Below, piece by piece: positions 46,691-57,750 of a stretch of DNA of 64,000 nt. Below the pieces are notes generated by a model. It was given only the letters and a program-made list of their open reading frames with translations. It searched no databases and was not told the DNA's origin. Position 1 is the first letter of the stretch. Each line of letters starts with the position of its first letter. A program made the translations under genes and the position numbers. The stretch is from Pseudomonadota bacterium (GTDB taxonomy: Bacteria > Pseudomonadota > Gammaproteobacteria > Burkholderiales > Sulfuriferulaceae), in assembly GCA_021845925.1 (NCBI GenBank), contig JAJZUW010000006.1, forward strand, positions 1-64,000, written 5' to 3'.

Positions 46691-47633
46691 ATCCGCTCTG
46701 CGAGCGTGTCATTTCGCGTCCGGTTTCATCCAGCAGGTGCAATCCGGGCAAGGCCGTGATTTCGCCGATCCGTGTCAATCGCACGCCCAGCCTGCCGGCC
46801 AGTTTGTCCAGATCGGAACGCCGTGCCACGTCTGCGGTGAAGCACAGTTCGTAATCGTCGCCACCGGCAAGAACACGGGTCGCGAAATCGCCCATCTGGC
46901 TGAAATGCCGCGCAGCCGCACTGAGCGGAATGTCAGGCCAGCGCAGCACCGCACCGGTAGCGGAGGCTGTCAGAATATGGCCCAGATCCGCCAGCAGACC
47001 GTCGGAGACATCGATGCAGGCCGACGCAAGGCCCATGGTCAGGGCGATGCCCAGGGCATTGCGTGGTTGCGGCAGGGTCAGGCGGGACAGCAGAACCGCC
47101 TGATCGGCAAGATCGGCCAGGATTTCTCCGCGCAACGCGGCCAGACCAAGGGCTGCATCGCCCAGTTCGCCAGATACCCAGATGTCCTGTCCAGGTCTGG
47201 CGGCATTGCGTCGCAGGGCGCGTCCGGGGCCGATTTCGCCCATGGCCGTCACCGTGATCGACAAAGGCCCCTGCGTGGTGTCTCCACCGACCAGTTCGGC
47301 ACCGGCTGCTGCAGCACAGTCATAAAACCCGCGCGCAAATTCGGCCAGCCAGTTGTCATCGGCCTGCGGCAAGGTCAGGGCAAGTGTCAGCCAGCGCGGT
47401 CTGGCGCCCATGGCGGCCAGATCGGACAGATTGACAGCGGCAGCCTTCCAGCCCAGCGCGGCAGGCTGGACATCGGTCAAAAAATGCACACCAGCCACCA
47501 GTGTATCGGTCGTTACCGCCAGCTGGTTTCCGGGTGACAGATCCAGCAGCGCTGCATCATCCCCGACACCGAGCGTCGCGCCCGGCGCCGGGCGGGAAAA
47601 GTGACGGCGGATCAGGTCGAATTCAGCTGACAT
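46671..47633 (-). CDS. thiL: Thiamine-monophosphate kinase
   Basis: Phosphorylates thiamine monophosphate to thiamine diphosphate, 320 residues. Start EFDLIRRHFSRP, then GVGDDAALL, LAVTTDTLVAGVHF, VNLSDLAAMGARP and ELVGGDTTQGPLSITVTAMG, all ThiL/PurM-type motifs. Its place between nusB and pgpA is the standard proteobacterial order. Confidence 0.95.
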   Translation of the reverse strand: MSAEFDLIRRHFSRPAPGATLGVGDDAALLDLSPGNQLAVTTDTLVAGVHFLTDVQPAALGWKAAAVNLSDLAAMGARPRWLTLALTLPQADDNWLAEFARGFYDCAAAAGAELVGGDTTQGPLSITVTAMGEIGPGRALRRNAARPGQDIWVSGELGDAALGLAALRGEILADLADQAVLLSRLTLPQPRNALGIALTMGLASACIDVSDGLLADLGHILTASATGAVLRWPDIPLSAAARHFSQMGDFATRVLAGGDDYELCFTADVARRSDLDKLAGRLGVRLTRIGEITALPGLHLLDETGREMTRSQSGYAHFNA

Positions 47634-47636
47634 GAG

Positions 47637-48104
47637 TCATTTTTCGCTGGCAGGCTGCCGCTTTGCCGCCAGCTCGCCGGGTCGAATGCTCGCCAGCTCG
47701 CCGGGCCGGATACTAGCCGCGAGCTTGTCCATCACGCCATTGACGAACTTGTGACCATCAGTGCCACCGAATGTCTTGGCCAGCTCGACCGCCTCGTTGA
47801 TCACCACCCGGTAGGGCACGTCAGGATGCCGGTACAGTTCTTCCGCGCCCAGCAGCAATACCGCGTGTTCCACCGGACTCAGCGAAGTCACTGGCCGGTC
47901 AACAAAACGGGCGATTTCGATATCCAGATCGGCCGCATGGGCAGTCACGCCATCCAGCAGCTGACGACAGCGTTCCACATCGAAGCCGGCTGGCTCGTTG
48001 TCCAGTGCCTGCCGGATCAGGGTATCGACCGGCTGCGGATTGAGCAGCCACTGGTACAGTGCCTGAACTGCCAGCTCACGGGCATGGTGACGACCGTTGC
48101 TCAT
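47637..48104 (-). CDS. nusB: Transcription antitermination factor NusB
   Basis: A 155-residue all-helical protein that with NusE binds boxA of rRNA leaders. Start [18 protein letters not shown], then [55 protein letters not shown], typical NusB. The C-terminus carries a duplicated eight-residue block (SIRPGELA twice). The start overlaps the ribH stop by ATGA. Confidence 0.95.
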   Translation of the reverse strand: MSNGRHHARELAVQALYQWLLNPQPVDTLIRQALDNEPAGFDVERCRQLLDGVTAHAADLDIEIARFVDRPVTSLSPVEHAVLLLGAEELYRHPDVPYRVVINEAVELAKTFGGTDGHKFVNGVMDKLAASIRPGELASIRPGELAAKRQPASEK

Positions 48105-48565
48105 AGGTTTCTCATCAGATTGGCCATTTCAATGGCACATTCGGCCGCTTCGGCACCCTTGACAGCAGTACGTGCATGGGCCTGCTCATCGGTATCCGTG
48201 GTCAGCACGGCATTGGCAACCGGCACTCCCGTATCCAGCTGAACGCGGGTGATGCCGCTGGCCATTTCGTTGGACACCACCTCGAAATGATAGGTATCGC
48301 CACGCACCACGGCGCCAAGGGCTACCAGAGCGTCAAAACGGCCGCTTTGTGCCAGTTTGCGCAAAGCCAGCGGAATTTCGAGTGCGCCTGGCACCGTCAC
48401 CAGCAGGACATTGGTAGCCGGCACGCCATGCGACAGCAAGGCATGGGTACAGGAAGCCAGCAGGGCATCACAGATGTCCCGGTTGAAGCGGCTCATGACC
48501 ACGCCGATGCGCAACTGGCTGCCATCGAGATTCTGGCCGATTTCTTCCATGCCATCGTATTTCAT
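48101..48565 (-). CDS. ribH: 6,7-dimethyl-8-ribityllumazine synthase
   Basis: Penultimate enzyme of riboflavin synthesis, 154 residues. Motifs: [52 protein letters not shown] with the catalytic His, and [26 protein letters not shown]. It lies 35 bp after ribBX and precedes nusB, a classic rib-nusB arrangement. Confidence 0.95.
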   Translation of the reverse strand: MKYDGMEEIGQNLDGSQLRIGVVMSRFNRDICDALLASCTHALLSHGVPATNVLLVTVPGALEIPLALRKLAQSGRFDALVALGAVVRGDTYHFEVVSNEMASGITRVQLDTGVPVANAVLTTDTDEQAHARTAVKGAEAAECAIEMANLMRNL

Positions 48566-48600
48566 CTTGTCATCCTTTCCTGTGGAACTGTCCGGTTGCC

Positions 48601-49686
48601 TTATTCGGCAAATCCGGCCACTTCCAGATCAAAGCCGGTCAGCGAGGGAATCCTGCGCGGACTGGCCAGCAAGGTCATTTTGCCCACCCCCAGGTCACGC
48701 AGGATCTGTGCCCCGGCACCAAAGGTACGGGCATCCCATTTCTGTCCCGGTCGCAAATCCTGTTGTGGCAGCGCCTGAGCAAGCAGATCCTCGGCAGATT
48801 CAGGCCGGTGCAGCAGCACCAGCACACCATTACCGGCAGCGGCGATACGTTCGAGGGCCTGTCCGACACTGAACGAATGTCGCTGGCTGTCCAGTTCAAG
48901 GACATCCAGCAGGGACACCGGTTCATGCACCCGCACCAGGGTCGTCACCTCCCGCTGGATCTCGCCACGCACCAGGGCAAGGTGGGTCGCGCCACTCAGC
49001 ACTTCCCGATAAACCTTCAGTTCGAATTCGCCGAACGGCGTGATAATCGGCCTGCCTCCTGCCCGCTCGACCAGACATTCGTTGCGGTTGCGGTAATGGA
49101 TCAGGTCGGAAATGGCGCCGATTTTCAGGCCATGGGTTGCCGCATAGTCGATCAGATCGGGCAAGCGCGCCATACTGCCGTCTTCTTTCATGATCTCGCA
49201 GATCACCGCCGCCGGCTCCAGACCGGCCAGCCGGGCCAGATCGCATCCCGCCTCGGTATGGCCGGCGCGAATCAGCACGCCTCCCGGCTGGGCACGCAGC
49301 GGAAAAATGTGGCCGGGCTGTATGATGTCTGCCGGCTCGGCATTGCGCGCCACTGCCACCTGAATGGTGCGTGCGCGATCAGCCGCAGAAATGCCGGTCG
49401 TCACGCCTTCTGCCGCTTCAATCGAGACGGTAAACGCGGTGCCATGTGGCGTCTGGTTGTCGTTGACCATCTGGCGCAAGCCCAGTTGCCGGCAGCGCTC
49501 GTCGGTCAGGGTCAGACAGACCAGCCCCCGCGCATGGGTGACCATGAAATTGATGGCTTCCGGTGTGACGAACTCGGCAGCCATGACCAGATCACCTTCG
49601 TTTTCCCGGTCTTCTTCATCAACCAGGACAACCATCCGGCCAGCGCGAATATCCGCAATGATATCTTCGATCGGACTCAGACTCAT
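48601..49686 (-). CDS. ribBX: 3,4-dihydroxy-2-butanone-4-phosphate synthase with degenerate GTP cyclohydrolase II domain (RibBX type)
   Basis: A 361-residue fusion. The N-terminal RibB domain is complete ([61 protein letters not shown]). The C-terminal domain is RibA-like ([25 protein letters not shown]) but lacks the zinc-binding Cys cluster and its GD..G.RCDC text; the corresponding segment reads [14 protein letters not shown]. Such RibBX proteins are reported to make DHBP but not to have GTP cyclohydrolase activity. The ATG at 49686 overlaps the ribE stop by ATGA; the longer open frame to 50142 is a ribE shadow. Confidence 0.88.
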   Translation of the reverse strand: MSLSPIEDIIADIRAGRMVVLVDEEDRENEGDLVMAAEFVTPEAINFMVTHARGLVCLTLTDERCRQLGLRQMVNDNQTPHGTAFTVSIEAAEGVTTGISAADRARTIQVAVARNAEPADIIQPGHIFPLRAQPGGVLIRAGHTEAGCDLARLAGLEPAAVICEIMKEDGSMARLPDLIDYAATHGLKIGAISDLIHYRNRNECLVERAGGRPIITPFGEFELKVYREVLSGATHLALVRGEIQREVTTLVRVHEPVSLLDVLELDSQRHSFSVGQALERIAAAGNGVLVLLHRPESAEDLLAQALPQQDLRPGQKWDARTFGAGAQILRDLGVGKMTLLASPRRIPSLTGFDLEVAGFAE

Positions 49687-50282
49687 GCCATCTCCCGGGC
49701 GTAGGTGAGGATGCGCTCGGCATAGCGGGCCATCATGTCGATTTCGAGATTGACCGCGCTGCCAGCCGACAGGCCATGCAACCCGGTGTTTTCGAGGGTA
49801 TGGGGAATCAGGTTGATGCTGAAACCGGCATCTGCCACACGATTGACTGTCAGACTGACGCCATCGATGGCAACCGACCCCTTGGCGACCACATAACGCG
49901 CCAGCGCTTCCGGCGCCCGGATCACCAGTTCCATGCATTCGCCTGCCGGCTGAAAAGACACCACGCTGGCCACGCCATCCACATGACCGGACACCAGATG
50001 GCCGCCCAGACGGTCCTGCACCCGCATGGCCTTTTCCAGATTGACAGTCTGGCCAGTCTGAAAACCACGCGTGCAGCGCAGGGTTTCCGCAGACACATCC
50101 ACATCGAAACCAGTCATGTCTGCTGCGATGACGGTCAGGCAAACACCGTTGCAGGCAATAGAGTCGCCCAGCGCCACATCGGTCAGGTCCAGCCTGCCGC
50201 TGTCGATGCGGACACGGGCATCCTGGCCTCGCGGCTCAACGGTGGCCACGCGGCCAACTGCCTGAATGATTCCGGTAAACAT
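49683..50282 (-). CDS. ribE: Riboflavin synthase alpha chain
   Basis: A 199-residue lumazine-domain duplication protein that makes riboflavin. Start [19 protein letters not shown] is canonical. Each half has a [13 protein letters not shown]-type or [13 protein letters not shown]-type block, and [11 protein letters not shown] is present. It is followed by ribBX and ribH; ribD and a separate ribA are not in the window. Only 9 bp separate it from yebC, so no FMN riboswitch can be placed here. Confidence 0.95.
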   Translation of the reverse strand: MFTGIIQAVGRVATVEPRGQDARVRIDSGRLDLTDVALGDSIACNGVCLTVIAADMTGFDVDVSAETLRCTRGFQTGQTVNLEKAMRVQDRLGGHLVSGHVDGVASVVSFQPAGECMELVIRAPEALARYVVAKGSVAIDGVSLTVNRVADAGFSINLIPHTLENTGLHGLSAGSAVNLEIDMMARYAERILTYAREMA

Positions 50283-50291
50283 GAATTCCCC

Positions 50292-51023
50292 TTATTCCGG
50301 CAGGACGAGAACTGCCGAGGTATAAACATCCTGCACATCATCGAGTGATTCAAGGGCATCGAGAATCTTCTGCATCCTGACCGCGTCGTCGCCGGTCAGC
50401 TCCACTTCGTTTTGCGGTTTCATGGTCACTTCGGCAAATTCTGGCTTGAATCCGGCTTTTTCGAGCGATTCGCGCACCGCTGTCATTTCATAGGGCGGCG
50501 TGATCACTTCGATACTGCCATCATCGTTGACGACAACGTCATCTGCGCCGGCTTCCAGTGCTGCTTCCATCAGCGCGTCTTCATCGATGCCGGGTGCAAA
50601 CAGCATCTGGCCGCAATGGGTAAACTGGAATGCCACACAACCATCCGTGCCAACATTCCCGCCATATTTGGTAAATGCATGGCGGACATCCGCCACCGTG
50701 CGAACCCGGTTGTCGGTCAGACAATCGACCATGATGGCGGCACCGCCAATGCCGTAGCCTTCATAACGGATTTCTTCGTAATTGACTGCATCAAGTTCAC
50801 CGGAACCGCGTTTGATCGCGCGTTCGACAGTGTCCTTCGGCATGTTGTTGTCAAACGCCTTGTCCACCGCCAGACGCAGACGGGCATTGCTGCCCAGGTC
50901 GCCACCACCCAGCTTGGCGGCAACCGTGATTTCCTTGATCAACCGGGTAAAGATCTTGCCGCGTTTGGCGTCTGCGGCTGCCTTCTTGTGCTTGATATTT
51001 GCCCACTTGCTGTGACCCGCCAT
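50292..51023 (-). CDS. yebC: YebC/PmpR family transcriptional regulator or ribosome rescue factor
   Basis: A 243-residue member of the TACO1/YebC family, start [28 protein letters not shown], then [40 protein letters not shown] and C-terminal [28 protein letters not shown]. Members have been described as DNA-binding regulators and, more recently, as factors relieving ribosome stalling. Which applies here is unknown. Confidence 0.95.
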   Translation of the reverse strand: MAGHSKWANIKHKKAAADAKRGKIFTRLIKEITVAAKLGGGDLGSNARLRLAVDKAFDNNMPKDTVERAIKRGSGELDAVNYEEIRYEGYGIGGAAIMVDCLTDNRVRTVADVRHAFTKYGGNVGTDGCVAFQFTHCGQMLFAPGIDEDALMEAALEAGADDVVVNDDGSIEVITPPYEMTAVRESLEKAGFKPEFAEVTMKPQNEVELTGDDAVRMQKILDALESLDDVQDVYTSAVLVLPE

Positions 51024-51069
51024 GCTGTCCTCATCTAGCCTGATACAAGAGCAGGATTATACCACCACC

Positions 51070-53301
51070 TCAACCACACAAAGAAACCTGCACCACATCA
51101 GGCATTGTGCGCAGGCGGGTCAGCGCCTTGTCCAGTCCGGCCGTCCGATGGACATGAAAGTGCATTTCCGCCACATCGCCTCGCGATTCGGTATTCACTC
51201 GCACCACAGACATCTTTTCACGGGTCAGCATGGCGGACACATCGCGCAACAAGCCTTGCCGGTCGAAGGCTTCCACACAGATTTCGACGATATCGGGCAC
51301 GGTTTCCTGTTTCCAGCTGGCCGCCAGCAGCCGCTCCTGGCGGGATGCCGGCATGCGCGCGATATTCGGACAGTTGTGCCGGTGCACCGTCACGCCACGC
51401 CCTTGTGTGGCATAACCCACAATGCTGCCGGGCGGTGCCGGATGGCAACAGCGCGCCAGCGTTACCGGCAGACCGGATACGCCTTCGATCAGCACTTCGC
51501 CAGTCGAAGCCTGACGGTTACTGACCGGACGCGCAGCCACATCTGCAACCACTGGAGTACGCGGCTGCAAGGCAAGCATGGCTTCGGCCAGCGCATGCAC
51601 GCTCAGATCGGATCGCCCCAGCGCGGCCAGCATGTCTTCCATTTTTGGAAATCCGAGTCGGTCGGCCACCCGTTCCAGACTGACGTCCGGCAAGCGCAGC
51701 CGCTTCTGTTCGCGTTGCAGGGTTTCACGCCCCTGGGCCACATGTTCGGCATAATGTTCGACCCGGAACCAGTGCCGCACCTTGGCGCGAGCACGCGCGG
51801 TTGCCAGATATCCCAAGGATGGATTCAGCCAGTCACGGCTTGGCCCTCCCTCACGCACCGTCAGGATTTCAACGCGCTGTCCATTGGCCAGTGGCGTGGT
51901 CAGCGGCACGATCACCCCATCAACCTTGGCTCCGCGGCAACGATGGCCGAGATCGGTGTGCAGCTGATAGGCGAAATCCAGCGGGGTCGCTCCCGCCTGC
52001 ATGTCGAGCACACGCCCCTGAGGCGTCAGCACGTAGATGCGATCCTGAAACAGCTCGTTGCGAAACAGCTCGGCCAGTTCGCGGTTATCGGCAATTTCAT
52101 CACGCCATTGCAGAATCTTGCGCAACCAGGCAATCCGGTCGATCATGTCGTCCGGCTTGCCGCCGCCTTCCTTGTAGCGCCAGTGAGCGGCGACGCCCAG
52201 CTCGGCGTGCTGATGCATGGCGTGGGTACGGATCTGCACCTCGAGCGGCTTGTGTTCCGGACCGTAGACGCCCGTATGCAATGAACGGTAGTCGTTGCTT
52301 TTCGGGTGCGAGATATAATCGTCAAATTCACCGGCAACCGGTTGCCACAACTGGTGGACCAATCCCAGAGCGGTGTAACAATCCCGCACTTCCGGCACCA
52401 GAATCCGCACGGCACGGATGTCGTACAGCTGGTCAAAATCCAGATGCTTGCGCCTCATCTTGTTCAGGATGCTGACGATATGCTTGGGTCGGCCAGTCAC
52501 GCTGGCCGTGATGCCTGCGACGGCCAGCTCGCGCTGCAATGTCTGTACCACCTGGGCAATGTAGTGTTCCCGGTCCAGCCGCTTTTCGTCGAGCAGACGG
52601 GCAACACGGGCATAATCGGCCGGTTCGAGCAGACGGCAGGACAGGTCTTCCATCTCCCACTTGATCTGCCAGACACCAAGCCTGTTTGCCAGTGGCGCGA
52701 ACAGGTCACGCACTTCGCGTGCCACCTGGCGACCGGCCTGTTCGTCGTCGCCACGCGTGACCTGGCGCAACATGTGCAGGCGCTCGCACAACTTGATCAG
52801 CACCACCCGGATATCGGACACCATGGCCAGCAGCATCTGGCGAAGGTTTTCCATCTGCACTGCGCCATCCTGCCCGGCATCACCAACCAGCAACTGGCCG
52901 ATATCGCGCAGACGGTACACCCCCTCAACCAGATTCACCACGCCATCGGGCAATGCCGGCAGCGTTGTCTGCTTTGCGTCTGTTCCGGCTGGCTGGACAG
53001 ATTCGTCCTCGTTCTGGCCCGCTTTGTTGCGTCTGGATTTAACCGGTTGATCGACCGCCAGCAGGGCATCCCGGCAATCCAGCAGCAGGGATGCCGCCAG
53101 GCTTTGCGCATCCAGCCTGAGCTCGCTCACCAGCCAGGCCAGTTCCGGAATGTCCGTGGCGGCACACAACTGTTCGCGCCAGCACCAGGCCGTTTCGAGC
53201 AACTGCCGTTCGGACTCGTCGAATCCTTCCATCAGCCGGACCAGCCCGGTTGCCGGAGCGGAATCCAGCTGGCCGGAAATCTGCCTGTGTCTGCTAACCA
53301 T
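51070..53301 (-). CDS. relA: (p)ppGpp synthetase RelA
   Basis: Ribosome-associated alarmone synthetase, 743 residues. The N-terminal HD hydrolase domain is degenerate (LLAMVSDIRVVLIKLCERLHMLR, without the HD pair). The synthetase domain has EFDDYISHPKSNDYRSLHTGV with the EFDD motif typical of monofunctional RelA rather than the RxKD of SpoT. TGS (YVLTPQGRVLDMQAGATPLDFAY) and ACT domains follow. The ATG at 53301 starts MVSRHRQISGQL; upstream open frame to 53376 overlaps comEC. Confidence 0.94.
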   Translation of the reverse strand: MVSRHRQISGQLDSAPATGLVRLMEGFDESERQLLETAWCWREQLCAATDIPELAWLVSELRLDAQSLAASLLLDCRDALLAVDQPVKSRRNKAGQNEDESVQPAGTDAKQTTLPALPDGVVNLVEGVYRLRDIGQLLVGDAGQDGAVQMENLRQMLLAMVSDIRVVLIKLCERLHMLRQVTRGDDEQAGRQVAREVRDLFAPLANRLGVWQIKWEMEDLSCRLLEPADYARVARLLDEKRLDREHYIAQVVQTLQRELAVAGITASVTGRPKHIVSILNKMRRKHLDFDQLYDIRAVRILVPEVRDCYTALGLVHQLWQPVAGEFDDYISHPKSNDYRSLHTGVYGPEHKPLEVQIRTHAMHQHAELGVAAHWRYKEGGGKPDDMIDRIAWLRKILQWRDEIADNRELAELFRNELFQDRIYVLTPQGRVLDMQAGATPLDFAYQLHTDLGHRCRGAKVDGVIVPLTTPLANGQRVEILTVREGGPSRDWLNPSLGYLATARARAKVRHWFRVEHYAEHVAQGRETLQREQKRLRLPDVSLERVADRLGFPKMEDMLAALGRSDLSVHALAEAMLALQPRTPVVADVAARPVSNRQASTGEVLIEGVSGLPVTLARCCHPAPPGSIVGYATQGRGVTVHRHNCPNIARMPASRQERLLAASWKQETVPDIVEICVEAFDRQGLLRDVSAMLTREKMSVVRVNTESRGDVAEMHFHVHRTAGLDKALTRLRTMPDVVQVSLCG

Positions 53302-55633
53302 GATCGTCCACGTTATCCCACCAGTAATGCGCACCCACCTGACGCCAGGACAGTGGTCCGACAAGCCGGCCGCCAATCCAGCGCAGACGGATCATCCCAT
53401 CACGATCGCTGCGCAGGCCGGCAATGCCCGCTACGCGGTAACGCGCAACCACTTCCGGAGCAGGATGCCCGAACGGATTGTGTGCGCCTACGCTGAATAT
53501 TACCCAAACCGGAGCGACTGCGGCAATGAATTCCGGTGTCGAAGACGTCCGGCTGCCGTGATGGGGTGCCAGTAAAACCTGCGCGGCAAGACAGTGTCTG
53601 CATTGTGACAGCAGGCTTGACTCATCGGCAGCTTCGATATCCCCTGTCAGCAGCAGACTGCCCGCAACGCTCGTCACCTTGACCACACAGCTGCGGTGAT
53701 TGTCACGCACATGCGCCAGCTGGTATCCAGAAGCCTGCGGATACAGCACCTGGAATGTCACGCCATCGGCCTGCCAGCGTTCGCCTGCCTGACAGCGGTG
53801 CCAGAGATGACCATTGCCAGTCTGGAACAGCGCGTGCGAACGCGGCAGCGAAGTCAGCACCCAACCCACCGGTTCGCTGGCCAGTATGGCCTGTGCCCCA
53901 CCGGTATGATCGATATCATCATGCGACAGGATCAGCCCATCCAGCCGGTGGATACCTTCGCCAGCCAGCCACGGCAGAACAATGTGGGCACCACTGTCGC
54001 CATTCACGCCGTGTCGCGGGCCGGTGTCATACAACCAGACATGATGCGCAGTACGCAAAACGACTGACAAGCCTTGCCCGACGTCGAGCACATCCGCTTC
54101 CAGCTCGCCAGACTGCAATGGTTGCCCTGTTGAACCGGCAAGCACCGGCAACAGCAGCAACAGCCCCAGATAGCGTGATGGGAAGCCGCGCGGCAGCAAC
54201 AGCCACAACGCTCCCATCAACGCCAGCCCTCCTGCCAGCAGGGTTGGTGGCGCCTGCTGCCAGAGTGGCAACCAGTCAAGCCTGGCCAGATACCAGAGCA
54301 AGGCTCGCAACAGCCAGTCTGCCGGCCACAGCAGGAACCCGAGACCCGGCACAGCGCCGGCCAGTGCCAGCGGCGTGACCAGTATCTCGATCACCGGGAT
54401 GGCGACTGCATTGGCCAGCGGAGCACTGACTGAAAACTGGCCGAACAGCATCAGCATGACCGGCATCAGGCCCAGCGTGACCACCCATTGCGCCCGCCAC
54501 CAGACCAGCAGTTGTCCCTGTCTGGCAAACCGGGTGGCCGACAGCATCAGCAACAGGGCAACCGCGCCGAATGACAGCCAGAATCCTGGCGCCAGCACCG
54601 ACCATGGGTCAACCAGCACCACCACCAGCAGAGCCATGCTCAGCACGACCGAAGACGGCAATGGTCGCCCGCGCCATTGCGCCAGCGCAACCACCCACAG
54701 CATCAGCAAAGTCCGTTGCGCTGGAATGCCGGAGCCGGCCAGCATGACATAAAAGGTAGCCAGCAGCGCCGATGCCAGCGCAGCAGCGCGTCGGGCAGGC
54801 ACCCTTCCGGCCAGCCAGTCATGCCGCCGCCACACCCAGTAAACCAGTGCAAACAGCATCCCGGCCAGCAATGTGACGTGCGAACCGGATACCGATACCA
54901 GGTGAACAATACCGGTCTGCTGGAACAGTTGCCATTGCGCCTGGGTTATCGCCGACTGGTCGCCCACGACCAGCGCGCGGAGGATGCCGGCGGAGGGTGA
55001 ACCAGGCAACTGTGCATCGATGCGCTCATCGATACGCTGACGCAACTGGTCGATGCGCTGCCAGACCGAAGCAGCGCGAGCGGACATCAACTGCATGGGC
55101 TGGCGGTTATCCACCATCCCCAGCGCAGCGATACCCTCACTGAACCAGATGGCTTCCAGATCGGTGACATGCGGATTCTGACTGGCGTGCGGACGTTGCA
55201 GACGCACCGTCAGCTGCCATTCCTGGCCGGGTGCGAACTGACGGTCATGTCCCGCGACATACACCCGGATCAGCGAAGGGACTCTGGCTGCCGGTGTGCA
55301 GACCTGGCTGACCCGCAGATCGAGTCGCTCCCCGCGCGGGCCGGACTGCGGAATGCCGGTAACGACTCCATCCAGCCGGATATCGACATTCTGCCAGGCA
55401 TATGGCAACCGGTCAGCCAATGCGAGATCGGCCCGCCAGTCTGCGAACAACAGTCCGCATAGCAACACCGTCAGCCAGAGCAGCAACCTGCGCCAGACGG
55501 CATGGCGGCGAGGTAGAAACAGTAGGATCGACGCCAGTAATGGCAATCCCCAGATCCAGCGCAAATCGGGCAGGTGCGCCAGTTGCTGCAGCCAGCACAC
55601 GCCAGCCACGAAACACAGGCTCAATGCCCGCAT
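53294..55633 (-). CDS. comEC: DNA internalisation channel ComEC/Rec2
   Basis: A 779-residue inner-membrane protein for natural DNA uptake. An N-terminal OB-like DUF4131 region follows the first helices. The Competence domain with many helices has LVSVSGSHVTLLAGMLFALVYWV and AGSGIPAQRTLLMLWVVALA. The C-terminal metallo-beta-lactamase domain has DVGQGLSVVLRT, DTGPRHGVNGDSG and LILSHDDIDHTGGA. Together with the pilus pilotin gene it suggests a transformable organism. It overlaps relA by 8 bp. Confidence 0.93.
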   Translation of the reverse strand: MRALSLCFVAGVCWLQQLAHLPDLRWIWGLPLLASILLFLPRRHAVWRRLLLWLTVLLCGLLFADWRADLALADRLPYAWQNVDIRLDGVVTGIPQSGPRGERLDLRVSQVCTPAARVPSLIRVYVAGHDRQFAPGQEWQLTVRLQRPHASQNPHVTDLEAIWFSEGIAALGMVDNRQPMQLMSARAASVWQRIDQLRQRIDERIDAQLPGSPSAGILRALVVGDQSAITQAQWQLFQQTGIVHLVSVSGSHVTLLAGMLFALVYWVWRRHDWLAGRVPARRAAALASALLATFYVMLAGSGIPAQRTLLMLWVVALAQWRGRPLPSSVVLSMALLVVVLVDPWSVLAPGFWLSFGAVALLLMLSATRFARQGQLLVWWRAQWVVTLGLMPVMLMLFGQFSVSAPLANAVAIPVIEILVTPLALAGAVPGLGFLLWPADWLLRALLWYLARLDWLPLWQQAPPTLLAGGLALMGALWLLLPRGFPSRYLGLLLLLPVLAGSTGQPLQSGELEADVLDVGQGLSVVLRTAHHVWLYDTGPRHGVNGDSGAHIVLPWLAGEGIHRLDGLILSHDDIDHTGGAQAILASEPVGWVLTSLPRSHALFQTGNGHLWHRCQAGERWQADGVTFQVLYPQASGYQLAHVRDNHRSCVVKVTSVAGSLLLTGDIEAADESSLLSQCRHCLAAQVLLAPHHGSRTSSTPEFIAAVAPVWVIFSVGAHNPFGHPAPEVVARYRVAGIAGLRSDRDGMIRLRWIGGRLVGPLSWRQVGAHYWWDNVDDHG

Positions 55634-55642
55634 GGCATCCGG

Positions 55643-57670
55643 TCAGTCGGGCGTCTCCACGCCGAACAACCGCTTGCGCAAGCGGTGCAATTCATCGCGC
55701 AATTGCGCCGCACGTTCGAACTCGAGGTCACGGGCAGCGGCCAGCATGTCCTTTTCCACCCGCTTGAGTTCACGGGCAAGCGATTTGTCATCCATGGCAT
55801 CATAACTGGCCTGTTGCTGGGCAACCTTGCGTGATGCAGCCGCCTGATCGGCGTCGTAAGCCGGCTCGATGATGTCGCGGATCTGCTTCACCACGCCACG
55901 CGGCACAATGCCGTGTTCCTCGTTGAACTGCATCTGCTTGTGTCGCCGCCGTTCGTTCTCGTCCATCGCACGCCGCATTGAGGCGGTGATGGTATCGGCA
56001 TACAGGATCGCCTTGCCGTGCAGATGGCGCGCCGCCCGGCCGATGGTCTGGATCAGCGAGCGTTCGGAACGCAGGAACCCTTCCTTGTCGGCATCCAGAA
56101 TCGCCACCAGCGAGACTTCCGGAATATCCAGCCCTTCGCGCAACAGGTTGATGCCGATCAGGACATCAAACACCCCCAAGCGCAAATCGCGAATGATCTC
56201 TACCCGTTCGACAGTATCGACATCCGAGTGCAGATAACGCACACGGACGCCATGTTCGGCCAGGTAGCCGGTCAGGGTTTCCGCCATCCGTTTGGTCAGC
56301 GTGGTGATCAGCACCCGTTCGCCTGCCGCTGCACGCAACCGGATTTCCGACAGCACGTCATCCACCTGGCTCGCCACCGGCCGCACTTCGATTTCCGGAT
56401 CGACCAGTCCGGTCGGCCGCACCACCTGTTCAACCACCTGCGCCTGATGTACGCGCTCGTATTCTGCCGGCGTCGCCGACACGAAAATGCACTGACGCAT
56501 GACGCGTTCGAATTCGTCAAACCGCAATGGCCGGTTGTCCAGTGCCGACGGCAGGCGGAAGCCGTAATGCACCAGATTTTCCTTGCGCGCGCGATCACCA
56601 CGGTACATTCCACCAATCTGGGGAATTGTGACATGAGATTCATCAATAATCATCAGCGCATCATGCGGCAGGTAATCAATCAGCGTAGGTGGCGGTTCGC
56701 CCGGATTGCGACCGGACAGATGGCGGGAATAGTTTTCGATTCCCTTGCAGAATCCAAGCTCGTTCATCATTTCCAGGTCGAAGCGAGTGCGCTGTTCAAG
56801 TCGCTGCGCCTCGACCAGCCGGCCATCGCGGTACAGCTCTTCCAGACGCAGGCGCAATTCTTCCTTGATGGCTTCGATCGCGCGCAAGGTGGTGCTGCGC
56901 GGAGTGACATAATGACTGGATGGATAAACGGTAAACCGCGCCACTTTCTGCAGCGTGCGTCCGGTCAGGGGATCGAACAGGGCAATGGATTCGATTTCAT
57001 CGTCAAACAGCGACAGACGCACGGCAAAATCGGCATTTTCTGCCGGAAAAATGTCCAGAACATCGCCACGCGCCCGGAACACGCCCCGGCGGAAATCCAT
57101 GTCATTGCGACTGTACTGCATGCCCACCAGACGCGATATGGCATCGCGTTGCGACAACCGTTCGCCCTGGCGCAGATGCAGGATCATCTGGTGATAATCC
57201 ACCGGGTCACCGATACCGTAAATCGAGGATACCGTGGCGACAATCACACTGTCGCGCCGTTCCAGCAAGGCCTTGGTTGCCGACAGACGCATCTGTTCGA
57301 TGTGTTCGTTGACGCTGGAATCCTTTTCGATGAACAGATCGCGTGCCGGCACGTAGGCTTCGGGCTGGTAATAATCGTAGTACGAAACAAAGTACTCGAC
57401 TGAATTTTCCGGAAAGAATTCACGCATTTCAGCGTATAGCTGAGCTGCCAGCGTCTTGTTGGGCGCCATGATCATGGCCGGCCGGCCCAGACGAGCGATC
57501 ACATTGGCCATGGTGAACGTCTTGCCGGAACCGGTCACGCCGAGCAGGGTCTGGAAGGCCAGACCATCCTGCACGCCATCAACAAGCTGACGAATCGCTT
57601 GCGGCTGATCACCAGCCGGCGAAAATGGTTCGTGCAAACGGAAAGGACTATTGGGAAAAGTGACAATCAC
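55643..57670 (-). CDS. uvrB: Excinuclease ABC subunit B
   Basis: DNA-damage-handling helicase-like subunit of UvrABC, about 675 residues. Walker A is [14 protein letters not shown]; the beta-hairpin text is [12 protein letters not shown]; later motifs are [52 protein letters not shown] and a C-terminal UVR domain. I chose the GTG at 57670 because [16 protein letters not shown] aligns with the Neisseria start (MEVIQYPNSPFKLHQPF, from memory); ATGs at 57700 and 57727 lie upstream. It ends 9 bp before comEC. Confidence 0.94.
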   Translation of the reverse strand: MIVTFPNSPFRLHEPFSPAGDQPQAIRQLVDGVQDGLAFQTLLGVTGSGKTFTMANVIARLGRPAMIMAPNKTLAAQLYAEMREFFPENSVEYFVSYYDYYQPEAYVPARDLFIEKDSSVNEHIEQMRLSATKALLERRDSVIVATVSSIYGIGDPVDYHQMILHLRQGERLSQRDAISRLVGMQYSRNDMDFRRGVFRARGDVLDIFPAENADFAVRLSLFDDEIESIALFDPLTGRTLQKVARFTVYPSSHYVTPRSTTLRAIEAIKEELRLRLEELYRDGRLVEAQRLEQRTRFDLEMMNELGFCKGIENYSRHLSGRNPGEPPPTLIDYLPHDALMIIDESHVTIPQIGGMYRGDRARKENLVHYGFRLPSALDNRPLRFDEFERVMRQCIFVSATPAEYERVHQAQVVEQVVRPTGLVDPEIEVRPVASQVDDVLSEIRLRAAAGERVLITTLTKRMAETLTGYLAEHGVRVRYLHSDVDTVERVEIIRDLRLGVFDVLIGINLLREGLDIPEVSLVAILDADKEGFLRSERSLIQTIGRAARHLHGKAILYADTITASMRRAMDENERRRHKQMQFNEEHGIVPRGVVKQIRDIIEPAYDADQAAASRKVAQQQASYDAMDDKSLARELKRVEKDMLAAARDLEFERAAQLRDELHRLRKRLFGVETPD

Positions 57671-57750
57671 GGGTAAAATCTGCCATCTTGCTCCCGTCAT
57701 GGTAACACGGGCGTCATGCATGCGCATGACACATTCTGAGGATGAAGACA

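Noticed and set aside
50283-50291. FMN riboswitch before the rib genes
   Set aside because: Only 9 bp separate ribE from yebC and 35 bp separate ribBX from ribH, too little for an RFN element.
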